NCBI RefSeq assembly: GCF_014905615.1
Contig: NZ_AQGU01000029.1
Coordinates: 744,001-808,000 of the forward strand
Direction of reading: 5' to 3'
Length of the DNA stretch: 64,000 nt
From: Pseudoalteromonas aliena SW19
Lineage (GTDB): Bacteria; Pseudomonadota; Gammaproteobacteria; Enterobacterales; Alteromonadaceae
Below, one piece after another: positions 16,515 to 25,204 of this stretch. The notes under the pieces are model-generated. The model worked only from the letters and a program-made list of their open reading frames with translations, had not been told where the DNA came from and did no database searches. Positions within the stretch are counted from its first letter, which is position 1, and each line of letters starts with the position of its first letter. The position numbers and the translations under genes are program-made.

Positions 16515-17768
16515 GTGAGTGAACTAAATACAAATCAACCATTCGCGGTCAATGAGCAGCCAAATAAAAATTACCTGTTCCCACTGACTGCGATGACAAC
16601 CCTCTTTTTTTTATGGGGGTTTATAACTGTTTTAAACGATGTACTAATACCACGCCTAAAGGGGGTATTTGACCTAAGCTACTTTGAAGCAATGTTAATT
16701 CAATTCTGCTTTTTTGGGGCTTACTTTATTGTCTCTATTCCGGCAGGGATGTTAGTTAAACAACTAGGTTACAAAAAAGGTATTTTAACAGGGCTCGTCG
16801 TTGCGTCTATAGGGTGTTTATTATTTTACCCTGCTGTAGTGGTGCATGAATATTGGATCTTTTTAAGCGCTTTATTTGTTCTCGCTTCTGGTATTACTGT
16901 CTTGCAAGTTTCAGCTAACCCTTATGTAGCTGCCTTAGGTCCTGAAAAGACAGCCTCATCACGCCTTAATTTAGCACAAGCATTAAATTCATTAGGCACA
17001 ACCGTAGGGCCTTATGTTGGTGGCTTATTGTTTTTCGGTACAGCTGGCACACTTGCGGCTTCTGCAGCTACAGCTGAATCGGTAAAAGTACCTTATTTGA
17101 TGCTAGCGGCTGCACTCCTTATTATTGCTATTGTATTTGCATTTATTAAACTTCCTGAAATAGAATCGCACAAAGAAGAAAATAATCAGCGAGATCAAGC
17201 ACGCTCTTTGGCGCAAGCACCACATTTAAAAATGGGGGTTATTGCTCTTTTTTGTTATGTAGGTGGTGAGGTAGCAATAGGAAGTTTTTTAGTTAATTAT
17301 TTTGGAGAGGCTCATATTGCAGGACTAGAAGAACATGCAGCCGCTACTTTGATTAGCTATTACTGGGGAGGCGCTATGGTTGGCCGTTTTATAGGCTCAG
17401 CTTTACTGCAAAAAATAGCCCCCTCTAAAGCGATAGCATTTAATGCCTGCTGCGTTATTGCATTATTGTTGACCACTATTTTTACCCAAGGCGATGTTGC
17501 TTTATATTCCGTACTTGCGATTGGCTTATTTAATTCGATCATGTTTCCGACTATTTTTTCTGTTGCTATTGAAAGACTTGGGCCGCTCACGAGTAAAGGT
17601 TCGGGTTGGTTATGTTTAGCGATTGTAGGGGGTGCACTCGTACCATTAGCTCAAGCTTTAATTGCAGATACGATAAGTATACAAGATAGCTTTTTTATAC
17701 CCATGATCTGCTATGTATTTATTGCTTGGTACGGATTTAACGTCGTACGCCTAGCTAAAAAGTGGTAA
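16515..17768 (+). CDS. FucP-type sugar/H+ symporter (glucose/galactose MFS family)
   Basis: A 417-residue inner-membrane transporter with 12 predicted helices. Family signatures seen are FFLWGFITVLNDVLIPRLK in helix 1, GIYFIVSIPAG-like residues AYFIVSIPAGMLVKQLGYK, VLQVSANPYVAALGP and SRLNLAQALNSLGTTVGP. This places it in the fucose/glucose/galactose branch of the MFS, driven by proton or sodium gradients. The start is GTG, with GGAG ten bases upstream. The gene stands alone after the repeat island; a catabolic gene for its sugar is not visible nearby, so the substrate is uncertain (glucose, N-acetylglucosamine or similar). Confidence 0.88.
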   Translation: MSELNTNQPFAVNEQPNKNYLFPLTAMTTLFFLWGFITVLNDVLIPRLKGVFDLSYFEAMLIQFCFFGAYFIVSIPAGMLVKQLGYKKGILTGLVVASIGCLLFYPAVVVHEYWIFLSALFVLASGITVLQVSANPYVAALGPEKTASSRLNLAQALNSLGTTVGPYVGGLLFFGTAGTLAASAATAESVKVPYLMLAAALLIIAIVFAFIKLPEIESHKEENNQRDQARSLAQAPHLKMGVIALFCYVGGEVAIGSFLVNYFGEAHIAGLEEHAAATLISYYWGGAMVGRFIGSALLQKIAPSKAIAFNACCVIALLLTTIFTQGDVALYSVLAIGLFNSIMFPTIFSVAIERLGPLTSKGSGWLCLAIVGGALVPLAQALIADTISIQDSFFIPMICYVFIAWYGFNVVRLAKKW

Positions 17769-17777
17769 ACGCCGACT

Positions 17778-17817
17778 TTTTATAAGTGACTGAATACGTA
17801 TTCAGTCACTTATAAAA
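17778..17817. terminator. 40-bp perfect palindrome after the sugar transporter
   Basis: TTTTATAAGTGACTGAATAC is followed directly by its exact reverse complement, with no spacer. It begins nine bases after the stop codon and could fold into a 20-bp hairpin acting as terminator, though there is no T-tract after it. Confidence 0.6.
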
Positions 17818-18016
17818 CAATATTCTTTTGGAACGCTCCAATAGGCGCGTGTAAAACTAATCATATTTCTAACCAGCAGGTTTTCTGATACTTGCTTTAA
17901 GTCTTTATTCTTATTTTTAATCAATTACCCACTTATAAGCCTCAAGAGCTAAGATGTTTTGTTAAATTTTGCTAAAATGTAAATGCTTATAAAGATAAAA
18001 ATAAATAAGGGCGTTT

Positions 18017-19906
18017 ATGTTCAACTCATTGAAATTTACAAGTAAGGTTACGATTGCAGCATCGCTAGTGCTAGTGCTCGTTCTTGGTCTTTTTACTATT
18101 AATAATTATGTATCGATGCGCAATGAAACACAGCAACAGTTAGCGCTCGTTTTACAGCAAAATTCAGAATCTGTTTCACAAAATATAGCGAGCTGGCTCA
18201 ATGCTAAACTTGCAATTGTCGTCTCTGTTGCTAAGACGTATAAAATTGGCGATTCTAAGTCACTTACCTTATCTCAGCTTAATACAGCAGAATTAGCCGG
18301 TAGTTTTAAAAACACGTATATTGGTAAATCCAGTGGTGTATTTATTTTAAATGATGAAACGGTTGTTTTACCCCCCGACTTTGATGCAACAGCACGGCCT
18401 TGGTATAAGCTAGTAGAGAATAAATCAAATACGGCTTTTACCACTCCTTATATCGACGTAACTACAAATGAGTTAACCATTTCAGCCGTTGTACCTATAC
18501 AAGATAATGGTCAATTTAGCGGTGTTGCGGGTGCTGATATTGATATGCAAACCGTTTCTAAAATTATTGCTGATATTGACTTTTTAGGTTTGGGGTATGG
18601 CTTTTTACTTGATGAAAACGCGCAGGTCCTTAGCCACCCAGATAGCGCACTTAATTTAAAAAATACGACTGAGTTATTCGGTACAGCTACGCCTTTGCAA
18701 AGCACATTTACAGAGTATGAGGTTCAAGGCCAAACTAAATTAATCTCATTTACTAAGATACGCGGTATTGAGAACGTTGACTGGTACTTAGGTGTGGTTA
18801 TAGATAAAGATAAAGCATTCGAAAGTGTATCAAGCTTTGGAAAAATGGCGGCTTTATATATGGTTATCGGTATTGCCGTTATTGTGCTTTTAATGCAAAT
18901 GCTGTTACGTTATTTAATGCAACCGATGAATCGATTAAACGATGCCATTAAAGATATAGCGCAAGGCGAGGGCGATTTAACACGTCGTTTGGTCGTCGAA
19001 AATGATGATGAATTTGGCGAGCTAAGTCATTTTTTTAACATGTTTATTGAAAAAATTCAGCACTCTATTGAGCAAGTAAAACACACAACAGCACTATTAG
19101 AGGAGGCAATAACAAGTCTGGTTTCGCAAACGCACTCGTCGCTATCAATGTTTGATGATCAAAGTAAACGTACTAATAATGTAGCGGCAGCTATTAACCA
19201 ATTTTCAGCTACTGCGTTGGATATATCTCATAATGCGAGCAATGCCTCTCAGTTAGCAAAAGATGCAAATCAACACTCCACGCAGAGCCAGGAAACATTA
19301 AATAATAATGTAGCAAGTATTCATCAACTATCTGCCAATATTGAGCAAGCACAGCAAACGATAAATAGCCTAAATGCTCACACAGTAAGTATTGGTCAAG
19401 TTCTCGAAGTTATTAAAGGGGTCAGTGAGCAAACTAATTTACTGGCACTCAATGCTGCAATTGAGGCGGCTCGAGCCGGTGAGGCTGGTAGAGGCTTTGC
19501 AGTCGTTGCGGATGAAGTAAGGCAACTCGCGTACAGAACTCAGCAATCTACTCAAGAAATTGAAGACACCGTTGGTCAGTTGCAAAAGGGCTCAAATTTA
19601 GCTGTTGAACTGATGAAAACCAGTTTAGAGGATAGCGAAAAAAGTGTTCAACAAGCGGATGCTGTTGGCGATGTAATGTCACAAATTATTGAAGCGATAA
19701 AACAAATTAATAATGCCAACCATACCGTTGCTAATGCAACAGATGAACAAAATCAGGTTGTTAAAATATTAGATACTGATATTCGCACTATCAGCGAACT
19801 TTCTGAGCAAGGTATTGGCAATCTAAATAATACACTTAATGAATGCACTAAGCTTAAGCAACAGTTTAGTAATTTAGACAGTATGGTTAAAAAATTTAAA
19901 GTATAG
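18017..19906 (+). CDS. Methyl-accepting chemotaxis protein with dCache sensor
   Basis: A 629-residue chemoreceptor. One membrane helix near residues 11-32, a periplasmic double-Cache domain (about 35-275; note DATARPWYKLVE and TTPYIDVTTNELTISAVVPI), a second helix (about 278-298), a HAMP segment (LRYLMQPMNRLNDAIKDIAQ), and a cytoplasmic signalling rod with the hairpin tip EQTNLLALNAAIEAARAGE and GRGFAVVADEVRQLA, which bind CheA/CheW. It senses a small extracellular ligand, possibly amino acids given the dCache pattern, and passes the signal to the flagellar motor. The next gene starts 15 bases on, suggesting a shared message with a diguanylate cyclase. Confidence 0.92.
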   Translation: MFNSLKFTSKVTIAASLVLVLVLGLFTINNYVSMRNETQQQLALVLQQNSESVSQNIASWLNAKLAIVVSVAKTYKIGDSKSLTLSQLNTAELAGSFKNTYIGKSSGVFILNDETVVLPPDFDATARPWYKLVENKSNTAFTTPYIDVTTNELTISAVVPIQDNGQFSGVAGADIDMQTVSKIIADIDFLGLGYGFLLDENAQVLSHPDSALNLKNTTELFGTATPLQSTFTEYEVQGQTKLISFTKIRGIENVDWYLGVVIDKDKAFESVSSFGKMAALYMVIGIAVIVLLMQMLLRYLMQPMNRLNDAIKDIAQGEGDLTRRLVVENDDEFGELSHFFNMFIEKIQHSIEQVKHTTALLEEAITSLVSQTHSSLSMFDDQSKRTNNVAAAINQFSATALDISHNASNASQLAKDANQHSTQSQETLNNNVASIHQLSANIEQAQQTINSLNAHTVSIGQVLEVIKGVSEQTNLLALNAAIEAARAGEAGRGFAVVADEVRQLAYRTQQSTQEIEDTVGQLQKGSNLAVELMKTSLEDSEKSVQQADAVGDVMSQIIEAIKQINNANHTVANATDEQNQVVKILDTDIRTISELSEQGIGNLNNTLNECTKLKQQFSNLDSMVKKFKV

Positions 19907-19920
19907 GTAATGCATAAAAC

Positions 19921-20997
19921 ATGGTAAATAAACAAAATTGGCTCAATGTAATAAACATCGACAGTGTTTATAGTTCAGATAAGCAACGCCAAGCGTTTTC
20001 TTTATTTACTATGATAGGCATTGCAATAGTGGTGATCACGCTGCTGGTGTTTTTAAATTATAGCGTTTATTCACCAATACTAACTGTTGCTTTGGTGATA
20101 GTGAACTTTACAATTATAAGTTGTGCAATTTACTTTATAAAAACAGGTAAACTCGAAATTGTCGCATTGATCAGTATGATCATTGTATTCATTATGTGTA
20201 TTGCGCTTACTTATACTGGTGGAAAAGAAAACACTGCTTTGTATTGGCTGATGTTTTATCCTGTGGTTACCTTCGCGAGTTTAGGCGTGCGGCTTGGTTG
20301 TTGGTTGGGTCTAAGTTTACTACTTTGCTGTATTGCGCTTTTATATGGTCCCAATTTTGGCCAAGTTAGTTATGGTGATGTAGAAAAAACCCGTTTTATA
20401 GCTTCTTTTTCCCTTGTTTTTTTATTTTCGTTTATTGGTGAGTATTTTAGGCATAAAAGTCATTTGGCTATTGCTGATATTACGCTTGAACAAAAGCAAG
20501 ACGCTTATACTGATCCCTTAACAGGTGTTGCTAATAGGCGTTTTATAACCTCGCATTTTTTAAAGCTTGCACAAACTCGACCTGAGCAATATTTACCCTT
20601 CTCAATTTTATTAATCGATTTAGATAATTTTAAATCCTTGAACGATACATATGGTCATGGCTTTGGTGATACCGTTTTGATTGAATTTACTAAATTACTC
20701 GAATCACAGTTTTCAACGTCTGCTTTAAAATCTCGCTACGGTGGGGAAGAGTTTGTGGTCATTTTACCAAAACTCAAATCGGCTGAAGCAACTTTATTAG
20801 CCGATGACTTTCGTGAATGTGTGGCAAAGCATTTAATGATTACTAACGACAATAAAAAAGTGACTATCACCTGTAGCATTGGCGTTGCACAAGTAAATGA
20901 AGTGGAAGGCTATAGCAATGGCTTAAAAGAAGCGGATGAATTTTTGTATAGGGCTAAAGCGCTTGGGCGAAATAAAGTGATATCTATTAATAACTAA
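19921..20997 (+). CDS. Membrane-bound diguanylate cyclase (GGDEF)
   Basis: A 358-residue protein with about six hydrophobic segments in residues 25-175 followed by a GGDEF domain (about 195-355). The domain has DPLTGVANRRF, LLIDLDNFKSLNDTYGHGFGD and the active-site motif YGGEEF, so it should make cyclic di-GMP; a clear RxxD inhibitory site is not seen before the motif. The N-terminal membrane part is not one I can assign. It follows the chemoreceptor gene by 14 bp. Its stop codon is followed at once by CCTGAACTCTGG and a MITE remnant. Confidence 0.88.
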   Translation: MVNKQNWLNVINIDSVYSSDKQRQAFSLFTMIGIAIVVITLLVFLNYSVYSPILTVALVIVNFTIISCAIYFIKTGKLEIVALISMIIVFIMCIALTYTGGKENTALYWLMFYPVVTFASLGVRLGCWLGLSLLLCCIALLYGPNFGQVSYGDVEKTRFIASFSLVFLFSFIGEYFRHKSHLAIADITLEQKQDAYTDPLTGVANRRFITSHFLKLAQTRPEQYLPFSILLIDLDNFKSLNDTYGHGFGDTVLIEFTKLLESQFSTSALKSRYGGEEFVVILPKLKSAEATLLADDFRECVAKHLMITNDNKKVTITCSIGVAQVNEVEGYSNGLKEADEFLYRAKALGRNKVISINN

Positions 20998-21005
20998 CCT
21001 GAACT

Positions 21006-21172
21006 CTGGTTATTCCACATAAATAGGCGATAACGCAGCATAAATGCCAAACATGCGCTGCCCTTTGAGCTCGATCTAGGGACGATTAACTCTTTGTTGC
21101 TCGGTTTTTACTTAGTTCACTCGATTACAAACCTCACGCCGCGATTAAATCGCCCCTAGATTGAACAAATTT
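21006..21172. mobile_element. MITE copy D, remnant without its termini
   Basis: About 167 bp that match the middle of copy C (CATAAATAGGCGATAACGCA, ATGCCAAACATGCGCTGCCC, CGCGATTAAATCGCCCCTAG) but lack both GGCGTGTTGACC ends. It shares with copy E a deletion of the segment between two TTGCT repeats, defining a short subfamily. Confidence 0.8.
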
Positions 21173-21260
21173 AAATTAAAACACATAAATTGAAGGGTGT
21201 TTGATTAATTAATATCCCTTCTTTTTGTCAAATCCCCTTTATAAGTCTTTATTGTTACCA

Positions 21261-21304
21261 CTGTCATAAAAGCGACTTTTTTACGCAACATCCTTGTCAT
21301 GTTT
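21261..21304 (+). promoter_or_regulatory. Candidate PhoB-binding region of the TonB2 operon
   Basis: CTGTCATAAAA (21261) and TTGTCATGTTT (21294) are Pho-box half sites placed exactly three 11-bp turns apart, followed by TATAAA at 21309 as possible -10. The same pair at the same 33-bp spacing precedes the lipoprotein/receptor unit at 26683. PhoB control is an inference from the consensus CTGTCATAAAT and its 11-bp repeat. Confidence 0.55.
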
Positions 21305-21421
21305 TATCTATAAACTCCTGCTCATTGAAATTCTAAAGTCATAAATTATTTATATTACAAAGTTTATGACCTTAAAAAACAAACTAGCAAATCCGCTAAT
21401 TAACGAGTAAAGGTGTATGCG

Positions 21422-22174
21422 ATGAAAGGCGTTAAACCATTAATCTTAGCTGGTATTGTGGCCGCAAGTGCAGCAGTACACGCAAACGATTTAGATAAGG
21501 TTATTGATAAAAGCAGTGAAATTAATAAATCAGCTGCGCAATCACAAACAAAAATAGACAAGATTGCAGATTCAATGCAAGGTCGTTTACAGCAATTTAA
21601 AACCCTCAATAAAGAGATTGATGGCTTAGCTGTTTACAACGCCCAGCTAACTAAGCAGTTAAATAATCAAATAGAAGAAATGGAATCTTTAAATCTGTCA
21701 ATGGATCAGGTTTCTATTATTGAACGTCAAATTACACCATTAATGATGCGTATGATCACAGGCCTTGAGCAATTTGTATCGCTTGATGTGCCATTTTTAC
21801 AAGATGAGCGTGCAAAACGGTTAGCCTCTTTAAAAACCATGATGGATCGAGCTGATATTACGTCAAGCGAAAAATTTCGTCGCGTACTTGAAGCTTACCA
21901 GGTCGAAGTTGATTACGGCCGTACAATTGAAGCGTATACCGCGTTGTTAGAGGTAAGTGGAAAAGAGCGTGAAGTGGACTTTTTACGCATCGGCCGTTTA
22001 GAGCTTATTTATTTAACACGTGATGGTAAAAAAGCCGGTAGCTGGGATGCACAAACAAAATCGTTTACAGCATTAGCTGATTCAACAATAAGCCAAATCA
22101 ACAAAGGTTTACGCATAGCGCGCAAGCAACTTGCCCCAGATATGTTAACTCTGCCAGTACATGCAGCAAAATAA
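21422..22174 (+). CDS. DUF3450 periplasmic protein of the TonB2-type system
   Basis: A 250-residue protein with signal peptide (KGVKPLILAGIVAASAAVHA) followed by a long coiled coil (about residues 30-100; MQGRLQQFKTLNKEIDGL, QLNNQIEEMESL) and a conserved C-terminal part with RLELIYLTRDGKKAGSWD. DUF3450 proteins regularly head operons containing an extended ExbB, ExbB, ExbD and TonB in Alteromonadales and Vibrio relatives; the protein probably belongs to the energised complex in the periplasm, but its role is not known to me. ATG at 21422 is chosen over the GTG at 21413 since AAAGG lies eight bases before it. Ten bases before ttpC. Confidence 0.85.
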   Translation: MKGVKPLILAGIVAASAAVHANDLDKVIDKSSEINKSAAQSQTKIDKIADSMQGRLQQFKTLNKEIDGLAVYNAQLTKQLNNQIEEMESLNLSMDQVSIIERQITPLMMRMITGLEQFVSLDVPFLQDERAKRLASLKTMMDRADITSSEKFRRVLEAYQVEVDYGRTIEAYTALLEVSGKEREVDFLRIGRLELIYLTRDGKKAGSWDAQTKSFTALADSTISQINKGLRIARKQLAPDMLTLPVHAAK

Positions 22175-22184
22175 GAGGTTAAAA

Positions 22185-23552
22185 ATGAAATTGTTTACAC
22201 AAATGACAAAAATGGCTTTATTTGCTGCAAGTATTAGCTTTGCGGGTGCCAGTGTAGCTGCTGAGGCAATGAACCTTGATTCGCTCCTTAAGACGCTAGA
22301 AGAAGGAAAATCTGTTCAAACTGCAGAAAATAAACAGCGTGAACAAGTGTTTGCAACACGTCAAAACGAACAAGTACAAATGTTAAAAGACACACAAGCA
22401 AAGCGTAATCAAATGCTTGTTGAATCTGAGCGACTAGAAACACAGTTTGAAGAAAATGAAGTTAAGCTTGCAAATTTAACTGACACTTTATCTAAGCGGA
22501 TGGGCTCACTCAAAGAGCTATTTGGTGTATTGCAGCAAGTTGCAGGTGATTCGAGCAATAAGTTCGCAACGTCTGTGGTATCTGCACAATTACCAGGTCG
22601 AAGTGCATTTATGGACGACCTTGCTCAAAAAATGGGATCGACTTCAAAGCTTGCATCAATCGAAGATATAGAAAAAGTATGGTACGAATTACAACGCGAA
22701 ATGACAGAGCAGGGCAAAGTAAGTCGCTTTACTACCACGGTTATAGTTGAAGGCGGTAATAAAGCAGAGCAAGAAGTAATGCGAGTAGGTGCTTTTAACT
22801 TAATCTCGAACGGTAAATACGTAGAGTATAACCCAGTTACAAATACGCTAAGTGAGCTTACTCGCCAACCTGTATCTCGTTATACCGCGACAGCGGGTGA
22901 TTTACAAAATGCCAAAAGTGGTGTTGTGCAGTTTGCGCTAGACCCAACGGGTGGTTCAATCTTAGGTTTATTAGTGCAAGCCCCAGACACCGTTGAGCAA
23001 GTACATCAGGGTGGAGCCGTTGGTTACGTTATTTTAGGTGTGGGTCTATTGGCACTTTTAATTGCGATTGAGCGCTTTGTATCTTTACTACTGGTAGGTG
23101 GCAAAATCCGTCGTCAGTTAAAGGATAATGTAGCGCGAGATGACAATCCATTGGGTCGAGTTATGAAAGTAAAAGACGATTACCCAAATGTAGCCTACGA
23201 CACGCTTGAACTTAAATTAAGCGAAGCCATTTTACGTGAAATGCCAAAAATCACCCGAAATTTAACACTTATCAAAATTATTTCAGTGGTTGCACCGCTA
23301 TTGGGCTTACTCGGCACAGTAACCGGCATGATCAACACATTCCAAGCAATCACATTATTTGGTACTGGGGATCCTAAGTTAATGGCGGGTGGTATTTCTC
23401 AAGCACTAGTCACTACGGTACTGGGTTTGGTTGTGGCGATTCCTACTGTATTTATATACACACTACTTAATACTCGCTCAAAAGGTTTATTGCTTATTTT
23501 ACAAGAGCAGAGCGCGGGAATTATAGCCCAACGAAGTGAGAAAGGAGAATAA
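22185..23552 (+). CDS. ttpC: TtpC-like extended ExbB/TolQ protein of the TonB2 system
   Basis: A 455-residue member of the MotA/TolQ/ExbB proton channel family with a long periplasmic N-terminus. After a signal peptide (MALFAASISFAGASVAA) comes a coiled-coil and soluble region of about 250 residues, then the channel core: a helix AVGYVILGVGLLALLIAIER and the paired helices containing PLLGLLGTVTGMINTFQ and LVTTVLGLVVAIPTVFIYTL. This is the architecture of TtpC, the extra partner needed for TonB2-dependent uptake in Vibrio. AGAGG six bases before the ATG at 22185 decides the start; the earlier in-frame ATG at 22161 lies within the end of the DUF3450 gene. Confidence 0.9.
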   Translation: MKLFTQMTKMALFAASISFAGASVAAEAMNLDSLLKTLEEGKSVQTAENKQREQVFATRQNEQVQMLKDTQAKRNQMLVESERLETQFEENEVKLANLTDTLSKRMGSLKELFGVLQQVAGDSSNKFATSVVSAQLPGRSAFMDDLAQKMGSTSKLASIEDIEKVWYELQREMTEQGKVSRFTTTVIVEGGNKAEQEVMRVGAFNLISNGKYVEYNPVTNTLSELTRQPVSRYTATAGDLQNAKSGVVQFALDPTGGSILGLLVQAPDTVEQVHQGGAVGYVILGVGLLALLIAIERFVSLLLVGGKIRRQLKDNVARDDNPLGRVMKVKDDYPNVAYDTLELKLSEAILREMPKITRNLTLIKIISVVAPLLGLLGTVTGMINTFQAITLFGTGDPKLMAGGISQALVTTVLGLVVAIPTVFIYTLLNTRSKGLLLILQEQSAGIIAQRSEKGE

Positions 23553-23555
23553 ACC

Positions 23556-24083
23556 ATGGTGCTATTGATTGACTCAATCAATGCTATCCGTGATTTTCTC
23601 GACACTGGTGGCCAAGTTCTCTTGGTCATCGGGGTGTTAATCTTCGCGATGTGGTTATTGATACTTGAGCGATTTATTTATTTTTTTAATGGTTTTCGTA
23701 GCTATAAAAAAGATGTCAAAAACACATGGACTACTCGCCAAGAACGTAACAGTTGGAATGCTGAGCAAATACGCCAAGCAATGATCTCGCGAGCGAGCAT
23801 GCGACTTAACACTAATTTACCCTTAATTAATGTAATGGTTGCGTTATGCCCGCTACTGGGGTTGTTAGGAACCGTGACCGGAATGATCGAAGTATTTGAT
23901 GTTATGGCAATTACAGGTACGGGCAGTGCCCGTTCAATGGCATCGGGTGTATCTAAAGCAACTATTCCAACAATGGCGGGCATGGTGGGTGCGTTATCAG
24001 GTGTATTTGCCTCAACGTATTTACAACGTAAAGCAAAACGCGAAGTAGAACTTCTTGAAGACAGCATGGTATTAGACCATTAA
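23556..24083 (+). CDS. exbB: ExbB-type proton channel subunit of the TonB2 system
   Basis: A 175-residue inner-membrane protein with three hydrophobic segments: VLLVIGVLIFAMWLLILERF, then PLINVMVALCPLLGLLGTVTG and TMAGMVGALSGVFASTYL. It forms the pentameric channel around ExbD and harvests the proton gradient for TonB. It is shorter than the preceding TtpC, lacking the periplasmic part. An AGGAG site overlaps the end of ttpC and precedes ATGGTG. Three bases separate it from ttpC, so the two channel proteins are translated together. Confidence 0.93.
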   Translation: MVLLIDSINAIRDFLDTGGQVLLVIGVLIFAMWLLILERFIYFFNGFRSYKKDVKNTWTTRQERNSWNAEQIRQAMISRASMRLNTNLPLINVMVALCPLLGLLGTVTGMIEVFDVMAITGTGSARSMASGVSKATIPTMAGMVGALSGVFASTYLQRKAKREVELLEDSMVLDH

Positions 24084-24133
24084 GTATATTTTGATAAGCG
24101 GCTATATACAGTCGCTTATTCTAGGAGAATAAA

Positions 24134-24544
24134 ATGAGAGCACCTTTAGGTAATTTAATGCAAGAAGATGAGGCTGAAGAAATAAACATGACACCTATGC
24201 TAGATGTTGTTTTTATTATGCTTATTTTCTTTATTGTAACAGCGTCGTTCGTAAAAGAGGCCGGTATAGATGTGAACCGCCCTGAAGCTGCAACAGCAGT
24301 AAAAAAAGAACGTGCAAACATATTAGTGGCTATTTCAGATCAAGGTGAAATTTGGATCAACAAGCGTCAAATTGATATACGTGCAGTTCAAGCAAATATT
24401 GAACGCTTAAAAGCTGAAAACCCACAAGGTAGTGTTGTCATTCAGGCAGACAAAAAGTCTACAACCGATACTTTAATTAAAGTAATGGATGCAGCACGCG
24501 CCGCTGGTGTGTTTGATGTGTCGATTGCAGCTCAAGAAGCATAA
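24134..24544 (+). CDS. exbD: ExbD-type biopolymer transport protein
   Basis: A 136-residue single-pass protein. The cytoplasmic start is followed by EINMTPMLDVVFIMLIFFIV, which contains the conserved aspartate that carries protons, then a periplasmic domain ending IKVMDAARAAGVFDVSIAAQ. Works inside the ExbB pentamer. Preceded by TAGGAGAATAAA ribosome site and 50 bp after exbB. Confidence 0.94.
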   Translation: MRAPLGNLMQEDEAEEINMTPMLDVVFIMLIFFIVTASFVKEAGIDVNRPEAATAVKKERANILVAISDQGEIWINKRQIDIRAVQANIERLKAENPQGSVVIQADKKSTTDTLIKVMDAARAAGVFDVSIAAQEA

Positions 24545-24553
24545 GGGTTAGTA

Positions 24554-25159
24554 ATGCGTTATTTAGTAGCATTAATTGTAGCCGGTGTAGTGACTTTTAT
24601 GCTGTTTTTAGGCATGCAAGCACTGATCACCGGTGGCGAAGGGGCAATGAGTGAGCCTGCTAAGGGCAATGTACTTGATTTTGTAAGGCTTAAAAAAGAA
24701 GAGAGCATACAAAAGAAAGAACGAAAACCACAAAAACCACCGACACCAAAGGAGCCACCGCCGCCGATGGAATCACCACAGATGCAAAGTAGCGATGCGA
24801 CTGCAAATGCTAATAACTTTGACTTTGGAGCAAATGTGGATGCGGATGTAAACCTATCAGGTGGCTTATCACTGGACTCAAGTGACGGTGAATATTTACC
24901 CATTGTAAAAGTAGCCCCTGTATACCCACGCCGTGCTTTATCTCGAGGTATAGAAGGTTACGTTATTGTTGAATTTACAGTAACTAAGCAAGGCACTGTG
25001 CGTGAACCTCATGTTTTAAAAGCAGAGCCAGAGTCACTGTTTGACAGAGCGGCTATGGATGCAGCACTTAAATTTAAATACAAACCACGCGTAGTGAATG
25101 GGGAAGCCGTTGAAGTTGCGGGTGTTCAGAATAAAATTTCTTTCCAGATCAGTGGTTAA
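24554..25159 (+). CDS. tonB: TonB2-type energy transducer
   Basis: A 201-residue TonB. N-terminal membrane anchor (RYLVALIVAGVVTFMLFLG), a short periplasmic spacer rich in Pro and Lys/Glu (KERKPQKPPTPKEPPPP), and the C-terminal receptor-binding domain from VAPVYPRRALSRGIEGYVIV to the final QNKISFQI. The spacer is short, as in TonB2 rather than TonB1. Nine bases after exbD. Predicted to energise the receptor encoded at 28534, which has the same promoter motif. Confidence 0.92.
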   Translation: MRYLVALIVAGVVTFMLFLGMQALITGGEGAMSEPAKGNVLDFVRLKKEESIQKKERKPQKPPTPKEPPPPMESPQMQSSDATANANNFDFGANVDADVNLSGGLSLDSSDGEYLPIVKVAPVYPRRALSRGIEGYVIVEFTVTKQGTVREPHVLKAEPESLFDRAAMDAALKFKYKPRVVNGEAVEVAGVQNKISFQISG

Positions 25160-25204
25160 TTTAGCGATTAATTAAACCTACGAATAAATGGTTCGAAAAG
25201 TGAG

